Origin: an uncultured Shinella sp.
GTDB lineage: Bacteria > Pseudomonadota > Alphaproteobacteria > Rhizobiales > Rhizobiaceae
Assembly: GCA_946886325.1 (NCBI GenBank)
Contig: CAMPIK010000005.1
Coordinates: 1-17,778, forward strand
DNA length: 17,778 bases
Direction of reading: 5' to 3'
The notes beneath the pieces were generated by a model. That model had not been told where the DNA came from. It worked only from the letters and a program-made list of their open reading frames with translations, and did no database searches. Both the position numbers and the translations under genes were made by a program. Positions 1 to 7,370 of the stretch are shown here, piece after piece. The first letter of the stretch is position 1; every line of letters begins with the position of its first letter.

Positions 1-284
1 ACGGCACCGCCGCGCTCGAGAGAAACGGACAGATCCCGCTCTTCCGCACCCCGGCCATGCTCGGCGAGGCCTCCTACTCGATCTACCTCTGGCACACCTT
101 CGCGATCTCCGTCATCGCCAAAGCCGGCGCCACCCTCGCCCTGCCGGCACCCGTCATCTTCGCCACATCGATTGGCGCCGGAACGATTGCGGGTCTCTGC
201 GGCTATTATCTTGTCGAAAGGCCACTTTTGCGCGCGGCGGAAAGGCGGAAGGGGAGGGGCGGTCTCAAGGAGGCCGGGGTGTGA
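1..284 (+). CDS. Acyltransferase 3 family membrane protein, C-terminal end (5' partial)
   Basis: Only the last 93 or so residues are present; the open frame runs in from the left edge, with its first full codon at base 3. The segment [12 protein letters not shown], followed by a hydrophobic stretch and a second one ending in YYLVERPLL, is the typical C-terminus of acyltransferase-3 (OatA/ExoZ-like) integral membrane proteins. These transfer acetyl or other acyl groups to surface polysaccharides or lipids. The tail after the last helix is short, basic and Arg/Lys-rich, as expected for a cytoplasmic end. The catalytic N-terminal part lies outside the window, so neither the acceptor nor a specific name can be given. 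The gene runs towards the tRNA-Ser gene on the other strand. Family call is fairly sure; substrate is unknown. Confidence 0.8.
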   Translation, partial: GTAALERNGQIPLFRTPAMLGEASYSIYLWHTFAISVIAKAGATLALPAPVIFATSIGAGTIAGLCGYYLVERPLLRAAERRKGRGGLKEAGV

Positions 285-317
285 ACCGGAGCTGTGGTAT
301 CGGAGGGGCTTGGAAAA

Positions 318-407
318 TGGCGGACAGAGAGGGATTCGAACCCTCGATAGAGTTTCCCCTATACACGCGTTCCAGGCGTGCGCCTTCAACCACTCGGCCA
401 CCTGTCC
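318..407 (-). tRNA. tRNA-Ser (anticodon GGA)
   Basis: Read on the minus strand, the 7-bp acceptor stem GGACAGG (401-407) pairs with TCTGTCC (322-328), including one G-U pair. It is followed by discriminator G (321) and an encoded CCA (318-320). The T arm GAGGG-TTCGAAT-CCCTC is intact. The anticodon arm is CACGC-CTGGAAC-GCGTG, giving anticodon GGA at 371-373, which reads UCC and UCU. The long variable arm between the anticodon and T arms is the class II feature of serine tRNAs. The 90-nt length including CCA fits. No integrase or attachment-site duplication is visible nearby. Confidence 0.97.
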
Positions 408-477
408 GTCCGCTCGACGCCGGCGGTTAGGGTCCGGCGCGGACCGCCGTCTGTTTCCAGTTCGGCGGGACGGGCGA

Positions 478-505
478 TATATACCGATGATCCTTGGGCA
501 ATCAA
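478..505 (-). promoter_or_regulatory. Probable sigma-70 promoter of tRNA-Ser
   Basis: On the minus strand TTGATT (500-505) and TATATA (478-483) are separated by 16 nt, a good match to housekeeping -35 and -10 boxes in an otherwise GC-rich stretch. Transcription would start near base 470, giving a leader of roughly 60 nt before the tRNA 5' end at 407. This is inferred from sequence only. Confidence 0.5.
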
Positions 506-640
506 CCGCTATCTGACAGTTTTTTGAAGGCTTCGCGACCGGTTGTGAAAAGCCTGTGCTTGCAAGCGCTTCGCGGTGATCCTACATCTTCGCGCAGAGG
601 CCGGTATGTTCTGCCGGCGGCGATGGGAGGCGATGGTCCG

Positions 641-961
641 GTGATCCGTTTTGTCCTGCGGCTCTTCAGCCTCGCGGCACTTGCCGTCGCCGTCATGGCG
701 GGCACGATCGATGCCATCCAGTCGGTGGCCGCGGCCGAACCCGTGCTGACGCCGCTTGCGGCGGCCTGGAGTGCGGCAAGTCCGTCGACGATCGCCCTTG
801 TCGCCGATACGATCATGAACCGGTTCTATCCCTATCTCTGGGATCCGGTCGCACTCTGGGTGTTGTCGCAGCCGGCCTTTGCCGTGCTTCTGGCGCTGGC
901 ATTTCTTTTCTGGGTGCTCGCCTACCGCCGGCCGCGTGCCGCCGGCCGTTTCGCAGCCTGA
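641..961 (+). CDS. Small two-helix membrane protein of unknown function
   Basis: About 106 residues from the GTG at 641. I chose it because GGGAGG (625-630) lies 10 nt upstream; an in-frame ATG at 623 is possible but has no ribosome binding site. The N-terminal hydrophobic segment (about residues 4-25, FVLRLFSLAALAVAVMAG) could be a signal anchor. A second one near the C-terminus (about residues 72-95, rich in A/L/F/W) is followed by the basic tail YRRPRAAGRFAA. The middle contains an aromatic, proline-bearing stretch (RFYPYLWDP). I do not recognise a named family. The gene lies 48 nt upstream of msrA on the same strand and may share its transcript. Coding is supported by the long frame and amphipathic layout. 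Function is unknown; an inner-membrane location is inferred. Confidence 0.65.
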   Translation: MIRFVLRLFSLAALAVAVMAGTIDAIQSVAAAEPVLTPLAAAWSAASPSTIALVADTIMNRFYPYLWDPVALWVLSQPAFAVLLALAFLFWVLAYRRPRAAGRFAA

Positions 962-1009
962 ACTTATCGCGCTCAACCTCGTCGGGTTGCAGCCCTCACG
1001 GAGGTCACG

Positions 1010-1660
1010 ATGTTTCTGATCGACATGTTCAACAAGAAGACCGTCATGCCGGAGCCCGCAACGGCCCTTTCCGGACGCCCCGACCCGATCCCGACGGCGG
1101 AAACCCATTTCGTCAATGGTCAGCCGCTGAAGGGGCCTTATCCGCCGGAAACCGAGACGATCCTGCTCGGCATGGGCTGTTTCTGGGGTGCAGAGCGCCT
1201 GCTCTGGCAGATGCCGGGCGTCTTCGTGACGGCGGCCGGCTATTCCGGCGGCTTCACGCCCAATCCGACCTACCAGGAGACGACGACCGGGCTGACCGGC
1301 CATACCGAAGTCGTGCTCGTCGTCTACGATCCCGCGGCCATCGCGCTGGAGACGATCCTCAAGACGTTCTTCGAGGCGCACGACCCGACGCAGGGCATGC
1401 GCCAGGGCAACGATATCGGAACGACCTATCGCTCGGCGATCTATACGACGACGCCGGAGCAGAGGGCGATCGCCGAGCGCGTACGCGACGGCTACCAGGC
1501 GGCGCTGAAATCCTCGGGGCATACGAGCCGCGTTACCACCGAAATCGCCGATGCGGGTCCCTTCTATTTCGCGGAGGAGGGCCACCAGCAGTATCTCGCC
1601 AAGAACCCCGGCGGCTATTGCGGCCTGCGCGGCACCGGCGTCGCCTGCCAGATCGGCTGA
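1010..1660 (+). CDS. msrA: Peptide-methionine (S)-S-oxide reductase MsrA
   Basis: This 216-residue protein reduces the S-epimer of methionine sulfoxide in proteins and as free amino acid, with electrons from thioredoxin. The family signature GCFWGAE is present, with catalytic Cys57. Two C-terminal cysteines, Cys204 (GGYCG) and Cys213 (VACQIG), are placed like the resolving cysteines of the E. coli enzyme. The conserved GYSGG and AHDPT motifs are also seen. The roughly 50-residue extension before the catalytic Cys is like that of E. coli MsrA. GGAGG at 1000-1004 sits 5 nt before the ATG and fixes the start. No signal peptide is seen, so it is cytoplasmic. A clear terminator follows at 1689. 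No msrB lies next to it in this window. Confidence 0.96.
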   Translation: MFLIDMFNKKTVMPEPATALSGRPDPIPTAETHFVNGQPLKGPYPPETETILLGMGCFWGAERLLWQMPGVFVTAAGYSGGFTPNPTYQETTTGLTGHTEVVLVVYDPAAIALETILKTFFEAHDPTQGMRQGNDIGTTYRSAIYTTTPEQRAIAERVRDGYQAALKSSGHTSRVTTEIADAGPFYFAEEGHQQYLAKNPGGYCGLRGTGVACQIG

Positions 1661-1688
1661 ATTCCCGGCAAACAGCGCATGAGAACGG

Positions 1689-1726
1689 GCCGTCCGGGAC
1701 ACATTCCGGGCGGCTTATATTTTTTT
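1689..1726 (+). terminator. Intrinsic terminator after msrA
   Basis: An 11-bp stem (1689-1699 with 1704-1714, including two G-U pairs) closes a CACA tetraloop and is followed directly by the T-rich run TTATATTTTTTT (1715-1726). This is a classic rho-independent terminator, placed 29 nt after the msrA stop. It isolates msrA from the transporter genes. Confidence 0.85.
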
Positions 1727-1756
1727 ACCAGTTGAAAAATTTCTGGTGAATTTTTC
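1727..1756. promoter_or_regulatory. Overlapping inverted repeats upstream of the BMP gene (candidate operator)
   Basis: Two dyads overlap in an AT-rich island. ACCAG (1727-1731) is repeated inverted as CTGGT (1743-1747). GAAAAATT (1734-1741) is repeated inverted as AATTTTTC (1749-1756) with a 7-nt spacer. TTGAAA (1732-1737) could serve as a -35 element, but I find no convincing -10 at the right distance. The position 120 nt ahead of the nucleoside-binding protein suggests an operator for a salvage regulator. No regulator gene is in the window, and this assignment is inference. Confidence 0.35.
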
Positions 1757-1875
1757 CCGAAGCCGTGCAAGGATCGCTCAGCCTGACCCAAGGGAACGGG
1801 TCGGTGGCTCCGCAGACATGCCTCGAAAAGAGCGTGCGGGAGGACACAACAATCAAGAGCGAACAGGGCTGTACA

Positions 1876-2868
1876 ATGAAAAGAACCCTTCTGACTTTCC
1901 TTGCAATGGCTGCGATGTCGGCGACGGCGCTGGCGGCGGACATCAAGCCGGCGATCATCTACGATCTGGGCGGCAAGTTCGACAAATCCTTCAACGAGGC
2001 CGCCTTCAATGGCGCCGAGAAGTTCAAGGCCGAGACGGGCATCGAATATCGCGATTTCGAAATCGCCAACGACGCGCAGCGCGAACAGGCGCTCCGCCGC
2101 TTCGCCGGCGACGGCAACAACCCGATCGTGATGGCAGGTTTCTCCTGGGCGGCATCGCTCGAGAAGGTCGCCGTCGAATATCCGGACACCAAGTTCGCGA
2201 TCATCGACATGGTCGTCGACAAGCCGAACGTGCGCTCGGTCGTCTTCAAGGAAGAGGAAGGTTCCTGGCTCGCCGGCATGATGGCGGCCATGGCATCGAA
2301 GTCCAAGACCGTCAGCTTCGTCGGCGGCATGGACATTCCGCTGATCCACAAGTTCGCCTGCGGCTATATCGGCGGCGCCAAGTCGGTCGGTCCTGATGTC
2401 AAGGTTCTGGAAGCCTATACGGGCACCACGCCGGACGCCTGGAACGATCCGGTCAAGGGCGGCGAGATCGCCAAGTCGCAGTTCGACCAGGGTTCTGACG
2501 TCGTCTACCACGCGGCCGGCGGTACCGGCGTCGGCGTGCTCCAGGCGGCTGCGGATGCCGGCAAGCTCGGCATCGGCGTCGATTCCAACCAGAACGGCCT
2601 GCAGCCCGGCAAGGTGCTGACCTCGATGCTGAAGCGCGTCGACGTCGCCGTCTATGATGCCTTCATGACCGCCAAGAACGACACGTTCGCGCCTGGCATC
2701 AACGTGCTCGGCCTCAAGGAAGAGGGCGTCGGCGTCGCCATGGACGAGAACAACGCACCGCTCGTCACCGACGAGATCAAGGCTGCCGTCGAAAAGGCCA
2801 AGGCCGACATCATTGCCGGCACGGTGAAGGTCCACGACTACATGTCGGACGAGACCTGCCCCTACTGA
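1876..2868 (+). CDS. BMP-family periplasmic nucleoside-binding protein of an ABC transporter
   Basis: This 330-residue protein belongs to the BMP (basic membrane protein/PnrA-like) family, which captures purine and other nucleosides for BMP-type ABC importers. A Sec signal peptide is seen: MKRT, a hydrophobic core and ALA before ADIKPA, with cleavage near residue 20. There is no lipobox cysteine, so it should be free in the periplasm. The mature N-terminus IIYDLGGKFDKSFNEAA is the family hallmark. The ATG at 1876 is chosen because the signal peptide starts there. The Shine-Dalgarno is weak (ACAGGG), and a stronger GGGAGGA at 1838-1844 is too far away. The leader (1757-1875) contains a short GACCC/GGGTC stem (1785-1802). 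A strong terminator follows, so the gene is probably transcribed alone, apart from its ATPase and permeases beyond slyX. The pairing with them is inferred from family and position. Confidence 0.9.
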   Translation: MKRTLLTFLAMAAMSATALAADIKPAIIYDLGGKFDKSFNEAAFNGAEKFKAETGIEYRDFEIANDAQREQALRRFAGDGNNPIVMAGFSWAASLEKVAVEYPDTKFAIIDMVVDKPNVRSVVFKEEEGSWLAGMMAAMASKSKTVSFVGGMDIPLIHKFACGYIGGAKSVGPDVKVLEAYTGTTPDAWNDPVKGGEIAKSQFDQGSDVVYHAAGGTGVGVLQAAADAGKLGIGVDSNQNGLQPGKVLTSMLKRVDVAVYDAFMTAKNDTFAPGINVLGLKEEGVGVAMDENNAPLVTDEIKAAVEKAKADIIAGTVKVHDYMSDETCPY

Positions 2869-2880
2869 TCCGGGATCAGG

Positions 2881-2915
2881 CCCCTTCCGCCTTCAACGAG
2901 GCGGAAGGGGTTTTC
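2881..2915 (+). terminator. Strong intrinsic terminator after the BMP gene
   Basis: A perfect 12-bp stem, CCCCTTCCGCCT (2881-2892) with its complement (2899-2910), closes a six-base loop and is followed by TTTTC. It sits 12 nt after the stop codon. A 15-bp palindrome CTGATCCGGGATCAG (2865-2879) overlaps the stop codon just upstream. The reverse strand lacks a T run after the hairpin, so it should act mainly on the plus-strand transcript and not on slyX. Confidence 0.88.
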
Positions 2916-2930
2916 GGCCGGATGGCGGGG

Positions 2931-3155
2931 TCAATAATGGGGCGGTCTGGTGATCGCCGGCGCGTCGAGCGCCTGCTCTTCGAGCGACAGGAAGCGTTCC
3001 GTCAGCCGGTCGAGCTTGTCGCGAAGCTGCTCGACGGTCTTCCATTGCTCGGCCAGCTGGTCCGACAGGTCCTCGATCGTGCGCGCCTGATGCGCGACAT
3101 GCTCCTCCAGAACCGCAATCCGGTCTTCGTTTCGTTCGTCTGGCGTCGGCGCCAT
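2931..3155 (-). CDS. slyX: SlyX family coiled-coil protein
   Basis: A 74-residue protein from the ATG at 3155. It consists of a heptad-rich helix from about residue 9 (RIAVLEEHVAHQARTIEDL) to residue 59, then a short tail ending in PPHY. That layout, size and terminal motif are those of SlyX, a small cytoplasmic protein of unknown biochemical role found beside slyD in enterics but widely scattered in alphaproteobacteria. An in-frame upstream extension to 3206 is Arg-rich and not family-like, so I rejected it. GAAGGA lies about 13 nt upstream, a loose spacing. The gene is on the opposite strand between the binding protein and ATPase genes of the importer and is divergent from the ATPase gene. 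No functional link with nucleoside transport is implied. Confidence 0.82.
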   Translation of the reverse strand: MAPTPDERNEDRIAVLEEHVAHQARTIEDLSDQLAEQWKTVEQLRDKLDRLTERFLSLEEQALDAPAITRPPHY

Positions 3156-3334
3156 GGCAGGGTTCGTCCTTCGTGTCGGCCGCCGGCGCGCCGCTTTCGT
3201 GCGCATCCGGGGCCGGGATCGGCGGGGCGTCCGGCGATGATGCTGGACAAGCGGGGCGGAAGCAACAAGACTGGCCTTCCAGGCAGCGCCGAGGCGGGGC
3301 CGGACGGGTTCTCAATTTTCCGCAGTGGGTCGTC

Positions 3335-4870
3335 ATGAGCGAACTGGCAATAGAACTCAAGGGCATCGACAAGAGCTTCGGCCTCGTCCACGCCAACCGG
3401 AACATCAACCTGAAGGTCCGCAAGGGCACGATCCACGGGATCATCGGCGAAAACGGCGCCGGCAAATCGACCCTGATGTCGATCCTCTACGGTTTCTACC
3501 AGGCCGATCGCGGCGAGATCGTCGTCGATGGCAAAAAGGCTGATATCCGCGACCCCAATGCGGCGATCGCGGCCGGCATCGGTATGGTGCACCAGCATTT
3601 CATGCTGGTCGAAAACTTCACCGTGCTCGAAAACGTCATGCTCGGCGCCGAGGAGAGCCAGATCCTCAATGCGGGCATCACCCGGGCGCGCGCCGAACTG
3701 AAGCGGCTGGAGAAGGAATATGCGCTGGAGGTCGATCCGGACGCGGTGATCGAGGAACTGCCTGTTGGCCTGCAGCAGCGCGTCGAGATCCTGAAGGCGC
3801 TCTACCGCAAGGCCGACATCCTGATCCTCGACGAACCGACCGGCGTCCTGACGCCGCCCGAGGCGGATCATCTCTTCCGCATCCTCGAACAGCTCAAGAA
3901 CCAGGGCAAGACCGTCATCTTCATCACGCACAAGCTGCGCGAGATCATGGCGATCACCGACGAGGTCTCCGTCATGCGGCGCGGCGAGATGGTGGCGACG
4001 CGGGAGACGGCGAAGACCTCCGTCGAGGAACTGGCGGAACTGATGGTCGGCCGCCGCGTGCTGCTGCGCGTCGAAAAGGGCGAGGCGAATCCGGGCGACG
4101 TCAAGCTTTCGGTCGCCAACCTGACGGTGCGCGACGGCCGCGGCGTGACGATGGTGGACGATGTCTCCTTCGACATCCGCGCCGGCGAGATCGTCGGCAT
4201 CGCGGGCGTCGCCGGCAACGGACAGTCGGAACTGATCGAGGCGATTGCCGGCATTCGCAAGGCCAGGTCCGGCAAGGTCATGCTGAACGGCACGCCGATC
4301 GACGTCACCGGTCAAGCCGACCCGGCGGAACTCCGTCAGCGCCGCCTTGCCCATGTGCCGGAGGATCGCCACCATGTCGGTCTCGTCCTGAAATTCGACG
4401 AAAGCGAGAACGCGATCCTCGGCTATCACCGGGATCCGAAATATGGCAGCGGCTTCCTGATGAACACCGATGCGGTGCGCGCGGATGCCGAGGAGAAGAT
4501 CGCCAAATACGATATCCGCCCGCCGAATCCCCGCCTGAAGACCGCCAATTTCTCCGGCGGCAACCAGCAGAAGATCGTTCTGGCGCGCGAGATGGAGCGC
4601 GATCCGGACGTGCTGATCATCGGTCAGCCGACGCGCGGCGTCGATGTCGGCGCCATCGAGTTCATCCACAAGCGCATCATCGAGATGCGTGACCAGGGCA
4701 AGGCCGTGCTGCTCGTCTCCGTCGAACTCGACGAGATCCGCGCATTGTCCGACCGGATCCTGGTGATGTTCGCCGGCCGCGTCGTCGGCGAGCGGCTGCC
4801 GGATGCATCGGAAGGCGAACTCGGCCTGCTGATGGCCGGCGTCGAAGGCAGCAAGGAGGCCGCCGAATGA
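3335..4870 (+). CDS. Nucleoside ABC transporter, double-domain ATPase
   Basis: This 511-residue protein has two fused nucleotide-binding domains, as in NupO/YufO and RbsA-like sugar/nucleoside importers. Domain 1 is complete: Walker [10 protein letters not shown] (38-46), Q-loop Gln87, signature LPVGLQQ (142-148), Walker B LILDEP (163-168) and switch His199. Domain 2 is degenerate: GVAGNGQSE (291-299) lacks the P-loop Lys, and the signature FSGGNQQ (406-412) is good. Its Walker B reads LIIGQPT (427-433), with Gly and Gln replacing Asp and Glu, and there is no switch His (VSVE). One competent and one incompetent site is usual for this subfamily. The ATG at 3335 matches the family start ([11 protein letters not shown]), although the Shine-Dalgarno is weak. 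The stop overlaps the next gene by 4 nt (ATGA), suggesting translational coupling. Confidence 0.95.
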   Translation: MSELAIELKGIDKSFGLVHANRNINLKVRKGTIHGIIGENGAGKSTLMSILYGFYQADRGEIVVDGKKADIRDPNAAIAAGIGMVHQHFMLVENFTVLENVMLGAEESQILNAGITRARAELKRLEKEYALEVDPDAVIEELPVGLQQRVEILKALYRKADILILDEPTGVLTPPEADHLFRILEQLKNQGKTVIFITHKLREIMAITDEVSVMRRGEMVATRETAKTSVEELAELMVGRRVLLRVEKGEANPGDVKLSVANLTVRDGRGVTMVDDVSFDIRAGEIVGIAGVAGNGQSELIEAIAGIRKARSGKVMLNGTPIDVTGQADPAELRQRRLAHVPEDRHHVGLVLKFDESENAILGYHRDPKYGSGFLMNTDAVRADAEEKIAKYDIRPPNPRLKTANFSGGNQQKIVLAREMERDPDVLIIGQPTRGVDVGAIEFIHKRIIEMRDQGKAVLLVSVELDEIRALSDRILVMFAGRVVGERLPDASEGELGLLMAGVEGSKEAAE

Positions 4871-6000
4871 GCAACCCCTATGCCAAGCTGCCGGGCTGGG
4901 CCGAATATGGCCTGATCCCGTTCGTCAATCTCGCGGTCGCCTTCATGATCTCCGGCCTCGTCGTGCTGCTGGTGGGGGAAAGCCCGCTTGAGGCCGCCTA
5001 CCACATGATCAACGGCGCCTTCGGGCGCGGCGAATATATCGGCTTCACCCTCTATTATGCGACGACCTTCATCTTCACGGGCCTCGCGGTCGCGGTCGCC
5101 TTCCATTGCGGCCTCTTCAACATCGGGGGCGAGGGCCAGGCCTATATCGGCGGCATCGGCGTGGCGCTCGCCTGCCTTGCCTTCGACCGGACGCTGCCCT
5201 GGTATCTGGTCTTCCCGATCGCGATCCTCGGCGCCGCCTTCTTCGGCGCGCTCTGGGCGCTGATCCCCGGCTGGCTGCAGGCCAAGCGCGGCAGCCACAT
5301 CGTCATCACGACGATCATGTTCAACTTCATCGCCGCCAGCCTGATGAACTACCTGCTGAACCGCGTGTTGAAACCGCTCGGCTCCATGTCGCTGGAAACG
5401 CGCACCTTCGATGCAGGAGGCCAGCTTCCGAAGCTCGACTGGCTGATGTCGATGTTCGGCCTCAGCGTCGGCACCGCACCGTTCAATGTGTCCTTCCTGC
5501 TGGCGCTTCTTGCCGCCTTCGGCGTCTGGGTGCTGATCTGGCGCACCAAGCTCGGTTACGAGATGCGCACCATGGGCCACAGCCCCGCCGCCGCGCGTTA
5601 TGCCGGCATCAGGGAGGCCCGCATCATCGTCATCGCCATGATGATCTCCGGCGGGCTTGCCGGCATGATGGCGCTGAACCCGATCATGGGCGAGCAGTTC
5701 CGCATGCAGCTCGATTTCGTGCAGGGCGCCGGCTTCGTCGGCATCGCGGTCGCGCTCATGGGCCGCTCGCATCCGGCCGGCATCATCCCGGCGGCGATCC
5801 TCTTCGGCGTGCTCTACCAGGGCGGCGCCGAGATCGCCTTCGAGATGCCGTCGATCTCGCGCGACATGATCGTCATCATCCAGGGTCTCGTCATCCTTTT
5901 TGCCGGTGCGCTGGAGCACATGTTCCGCCCGGCCATTTCACGGCTCGTCATGGGGCTTTCGCCCCGCGGTCGCGACGTCGAAGCGACCAAGGGAGCGTGA
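4867..6000 (+). CDS. Nucleoside ABC transporter permease, first subunit (NupP/YufP-like)
   Basis: This 377-residue polytopic protein is of the BPD_transp_2 (branched-chain amino acid/sugar/nucleoside) permease family. It has roughly eight to ten hydrophobic segments, beginning at about residue 16. The motif FNIGGEGQ (84-91), shared by this permease type, is present, as are a TTIMFNFIA segment and the cytoplasmic coupling stretch [19 protein letters not shown]. Together with the second permease it would form the heterodimeric channel across the inner membrane, driven by the double ATPase. It starts inside the ATPase stop codon (ATGA overlap) and ends 2 nt before the next permease. The tail [13 protein letters not shown] is cytoplasmic. 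Family call is certain; nucleoside specificity comes from the BMP protein and the salvage genes nearby. Confidence 0.93.
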   Translation: MSNPYAKLPGWAEYGLIPFVNLAVAFMISGLVVLLVGESPLEAAYHMINGAFGRGEYIGFTLYYATTFIFTGLAVAVAFHCGLFNIGGEGQAYIGGIGVALACLAFDRTLPWYLVFPIAILGAAFFGALWALIPGWLQAKRGSHIVITTIMFNFIAASLMNYLLNRVLKPLGSMSLETRTFDAGGQLPKLDWLMSMFGLSVGTAPFNVSFLLALLAAFGVWVLIWRTKLGYEMRTMGHSPAAARYAGIREARIIVIAMMISGGLAGMMALNPIMGEQFRMQLDFVQGAGFVGIAVALMGRSHPAGIIPAAILFGVLYQGGAEIAFEMPSISRDMIVIIQGLVILFAGALEHMFRPAISRLVMGLSPRGRDVEATKGA

Positions 6001-6002
6001 CC

Positions 6003-6974
6003 ATGGAATTCCTGCAAACCTTCCTGGAACTCGCGCAGTCGACCGTTCGCGTCTCGACGCCGCTGATCCTCGCCGCCCTTGCCGGCCTCTTCACCGAACG
6101 GGCCGGCGTCTTCGACATCGGCCTCGAGGGCAAGATGCTCGGCGGTGCCTTTGCCGCCGGCACGGTCGCCTACATCACCCAGTCGGTCTTCATGGGGCTC
6201 GGTGCCGCGATCCTCGTCTCCGTCATGCTCTCGCTGGTGCACGGCTATGCCTCGATCACCCAGCGCGGCAGCCAGATCGTCTCGGGCGTCGCGATCAACT
6301 TCATCGTCGCCGGCTCCACCGTCATCCTCGGCGAGGCGTGGTTCCGCCAGGGCGGCCGCACGCCGGCCCTGATGGAGAGCGGACGCTTCGGCACGATCGA
6401 CCTGCCCTTCGCGGAGGCGGTGCGGGGCGTGCCGCTGCTGGGTCCGATCTATGCCGATCTCATCTCCGGCCATTCGATCCTTACCTACTTCGCCTTCCTG
6501 ATGGTGCCGGCGAGCTGGTGGATCCTCTACCGCACGCGCTTCGGGCTTCGCCTTCGCGCCGTCGGCGAGAACCCCGGCGCCGTCGATACGGCCGGCATCT
6601 CCGTGCTCTGGATGCGCTATCGGGCCGTCATCTGCTGCGGCATCCTGTGCGGCGTCGCCGGCGCCTATCTGTCGCTCGCCGCCAATGCCGGCTTCACCAA
6701 GGGCATGACGGCCGGCAAGGGCTATATCGCGCTCGCCGCCCTCATCTTCGCCAAGTGGCAGCCGAGAGGCATCCTGTTCGCCTGCCTGCTCTTCGGTTTC
6801 CTCGACGCCTTTGCCATCCGCTACCAGAGCTATCCCTTCCCGGTCATCGGCAAGATTCCGGTTCAGCTGATGCAGGCGCTGCCCTATATCCTGACGGTGA
6901 TTTTGCTCGCCGGCTTCATCGGCAAAGCGATCCCGCCGAAGGCCGGCGGCGTGCCCTATGTGAAGGAACGTTGA
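6003..6974 (+). CDS. Nucleoside ABC transporter permease, second subunit (NupQ/YufQ-like)
   Basis: A 323-residue integral membrane protein of the same BPD_transp_2 family as its neighbour, shorter as usual for the second subunit. The motif FDIGLEGKM (37-45) corresponds to FNIGGEGQ in the first subunit, and GLRLRAVGENPGAVDTAGI is the ATPase-contact loop. The ATG at 6003 is chosen from GGGAG (5991-5995), 7 nt upstream, and from the family-like N-terminus MEFLQTFLELAQSTVRVSTPLILAA beginning there (quoted as two parts: MEFLQTFLEL and the helix after it). The same frame stays open for 900 nt upstream through the previous gene, which is a high-GC artefact. Only 3 nt separate its stop from cdd, so import and catabolism are probably one transcript. 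Confidence 0.93.
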   Translation: MEFLQTFLELAQSTVRVSTPLILAALAGLFTERAGVFDIGLEGKMLGGAFAAGTVAYITQSVFMGLGAAILVSVMLSLVHGYASITQRGSQIVSGVAINFIVAGSTVILGEAWFRQGGRTPALMESGRFGTIDLPFAEAVRGVPLLGPIYADLISGHSILTYFAFLMVPASWWILYRTRFGLRLRAVGENPGAVDTAGISVLWMRYRAVICCGILCGVAGAYLSLAANAGFTKGMTAGKGYIALAALIFAKWQPRGILFACLLFGFLDAFAIRYQSYPFPVIGKIPVQLMQALPYILTVILLAGFIGKAIPPKAGGVPYVKER

Positions 6975-6977
6975 TCC

Positions 6978-7370
6978 ATGTCCCATGACCTGTTCGAGGC
7001 GGCGCGCGATGCGATGGCGCGTGCCTATGCGCCCTATTCGAAATTTCCCGTCGGGGCCGCCATCCGCGCCGAGGACGGCCGGATCTATGCGGGCGCCAAT
7101 ATCGAGAACCTGTCCTTTCCGCAGGGCTGGTGCGCGGAACCGACGGCGATCGGCGCCATGATCATGGGCGGCGCGAAGAAGATCGTCGAAATCGCCGTCA
7201 TCGCCGAAAAGCTGCCGCTCTGCCCGCCCTGCGGCGGCTGCCGGCAGAAGATCTCGGAATTTGCCTCCGCCGAAACGCGCATCTATCTCTGCGACGAGAC
7301 CGGCGTGAAGAAGACCATGACCATGCCCGAACTGCTGCCCTTCAGCTTCGAGACCGAGGTCATCGGATGA
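6978..7370 (+). CDS. cdd: Cytidine deaminase
   Basis: This 130-residue protein is the size of the small tetrameric cytidine deaminases, which hydrolyse cytidine and deoxycytidine to uridine and deoxyuridine. The N-terminal AYAPYSKFPVGAA (17-29) binds the sugar, and NIEN (41-44) is the usual NxEN motif. Zinc is held by Cys52, Cys85 and Cys88, from WCAE (51-54) and PCGGC (84-88), and Glu54 is the proton shuttle. Residue 55 is Pro, where the Bacillus enzyme has the charge-balancing Arg of CAER. GGA at 6965-6967 lies 10 nt upstream of the ATG. The stop overlaps the next gene's ATG by 4 nt. Product uridine/deoxyuridine could be taken on by DeoA-type phosphorolysis and Upp. Confidence 0.95.
   Translation: MSHDLFEAARDAMARAYAPYSKFPVGAAIRAEDGRIYAGANIENLSFPQGWCAEPTAIGAMIMGGAKKIVEIAVIAEKLPLCPPCGGCRQKISEFASAETRIYLCDETGVKKTMTMPELLPFSFETEVIG

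Noticed and set aside
318..407. tRNA-Ser as an integration site for a mobile element
   Set aside because: No integrase, no repeated 3' end of the tRNA and no change of gene content is visible in the window.
172..516. 114-codon plus-strand frame
   Set aside because: It runs through the tRNA-Ser gene on the other strand and overlaps the acyltransferase end out of frame.
1765..1875. Longer N-terminus for the BMP protein from the ATG at 1765
   Set aside because: It would bury the signal peptide behind 37 polar residues, so the ATG at 1876 is preferred.
2881..2915. Bidirectional terminator also ending slyX
   Set aside because: On the minus strand the hairpin is not followed by a T run, so it is unlikely to stop slyX transcripts as an intrinsic terminator.
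3002..4669. 555-codon open frame on the minus strand
   Set aside because: It lies antisense to the ABC ATPase, whose motifs are complete. The frame encodes His/Arg/Asp-rich low-complexity sequence typical of antisense frames in GC-rich codons.
5106..6974. A 622-codon frame that would fuse an N-terminal extension to the second permease
   Set aside because: The first 299 codons are the out-of-frame reading of the first permease. The true start at 6003 has a good ribosome binding site and a family-like N-terminus.
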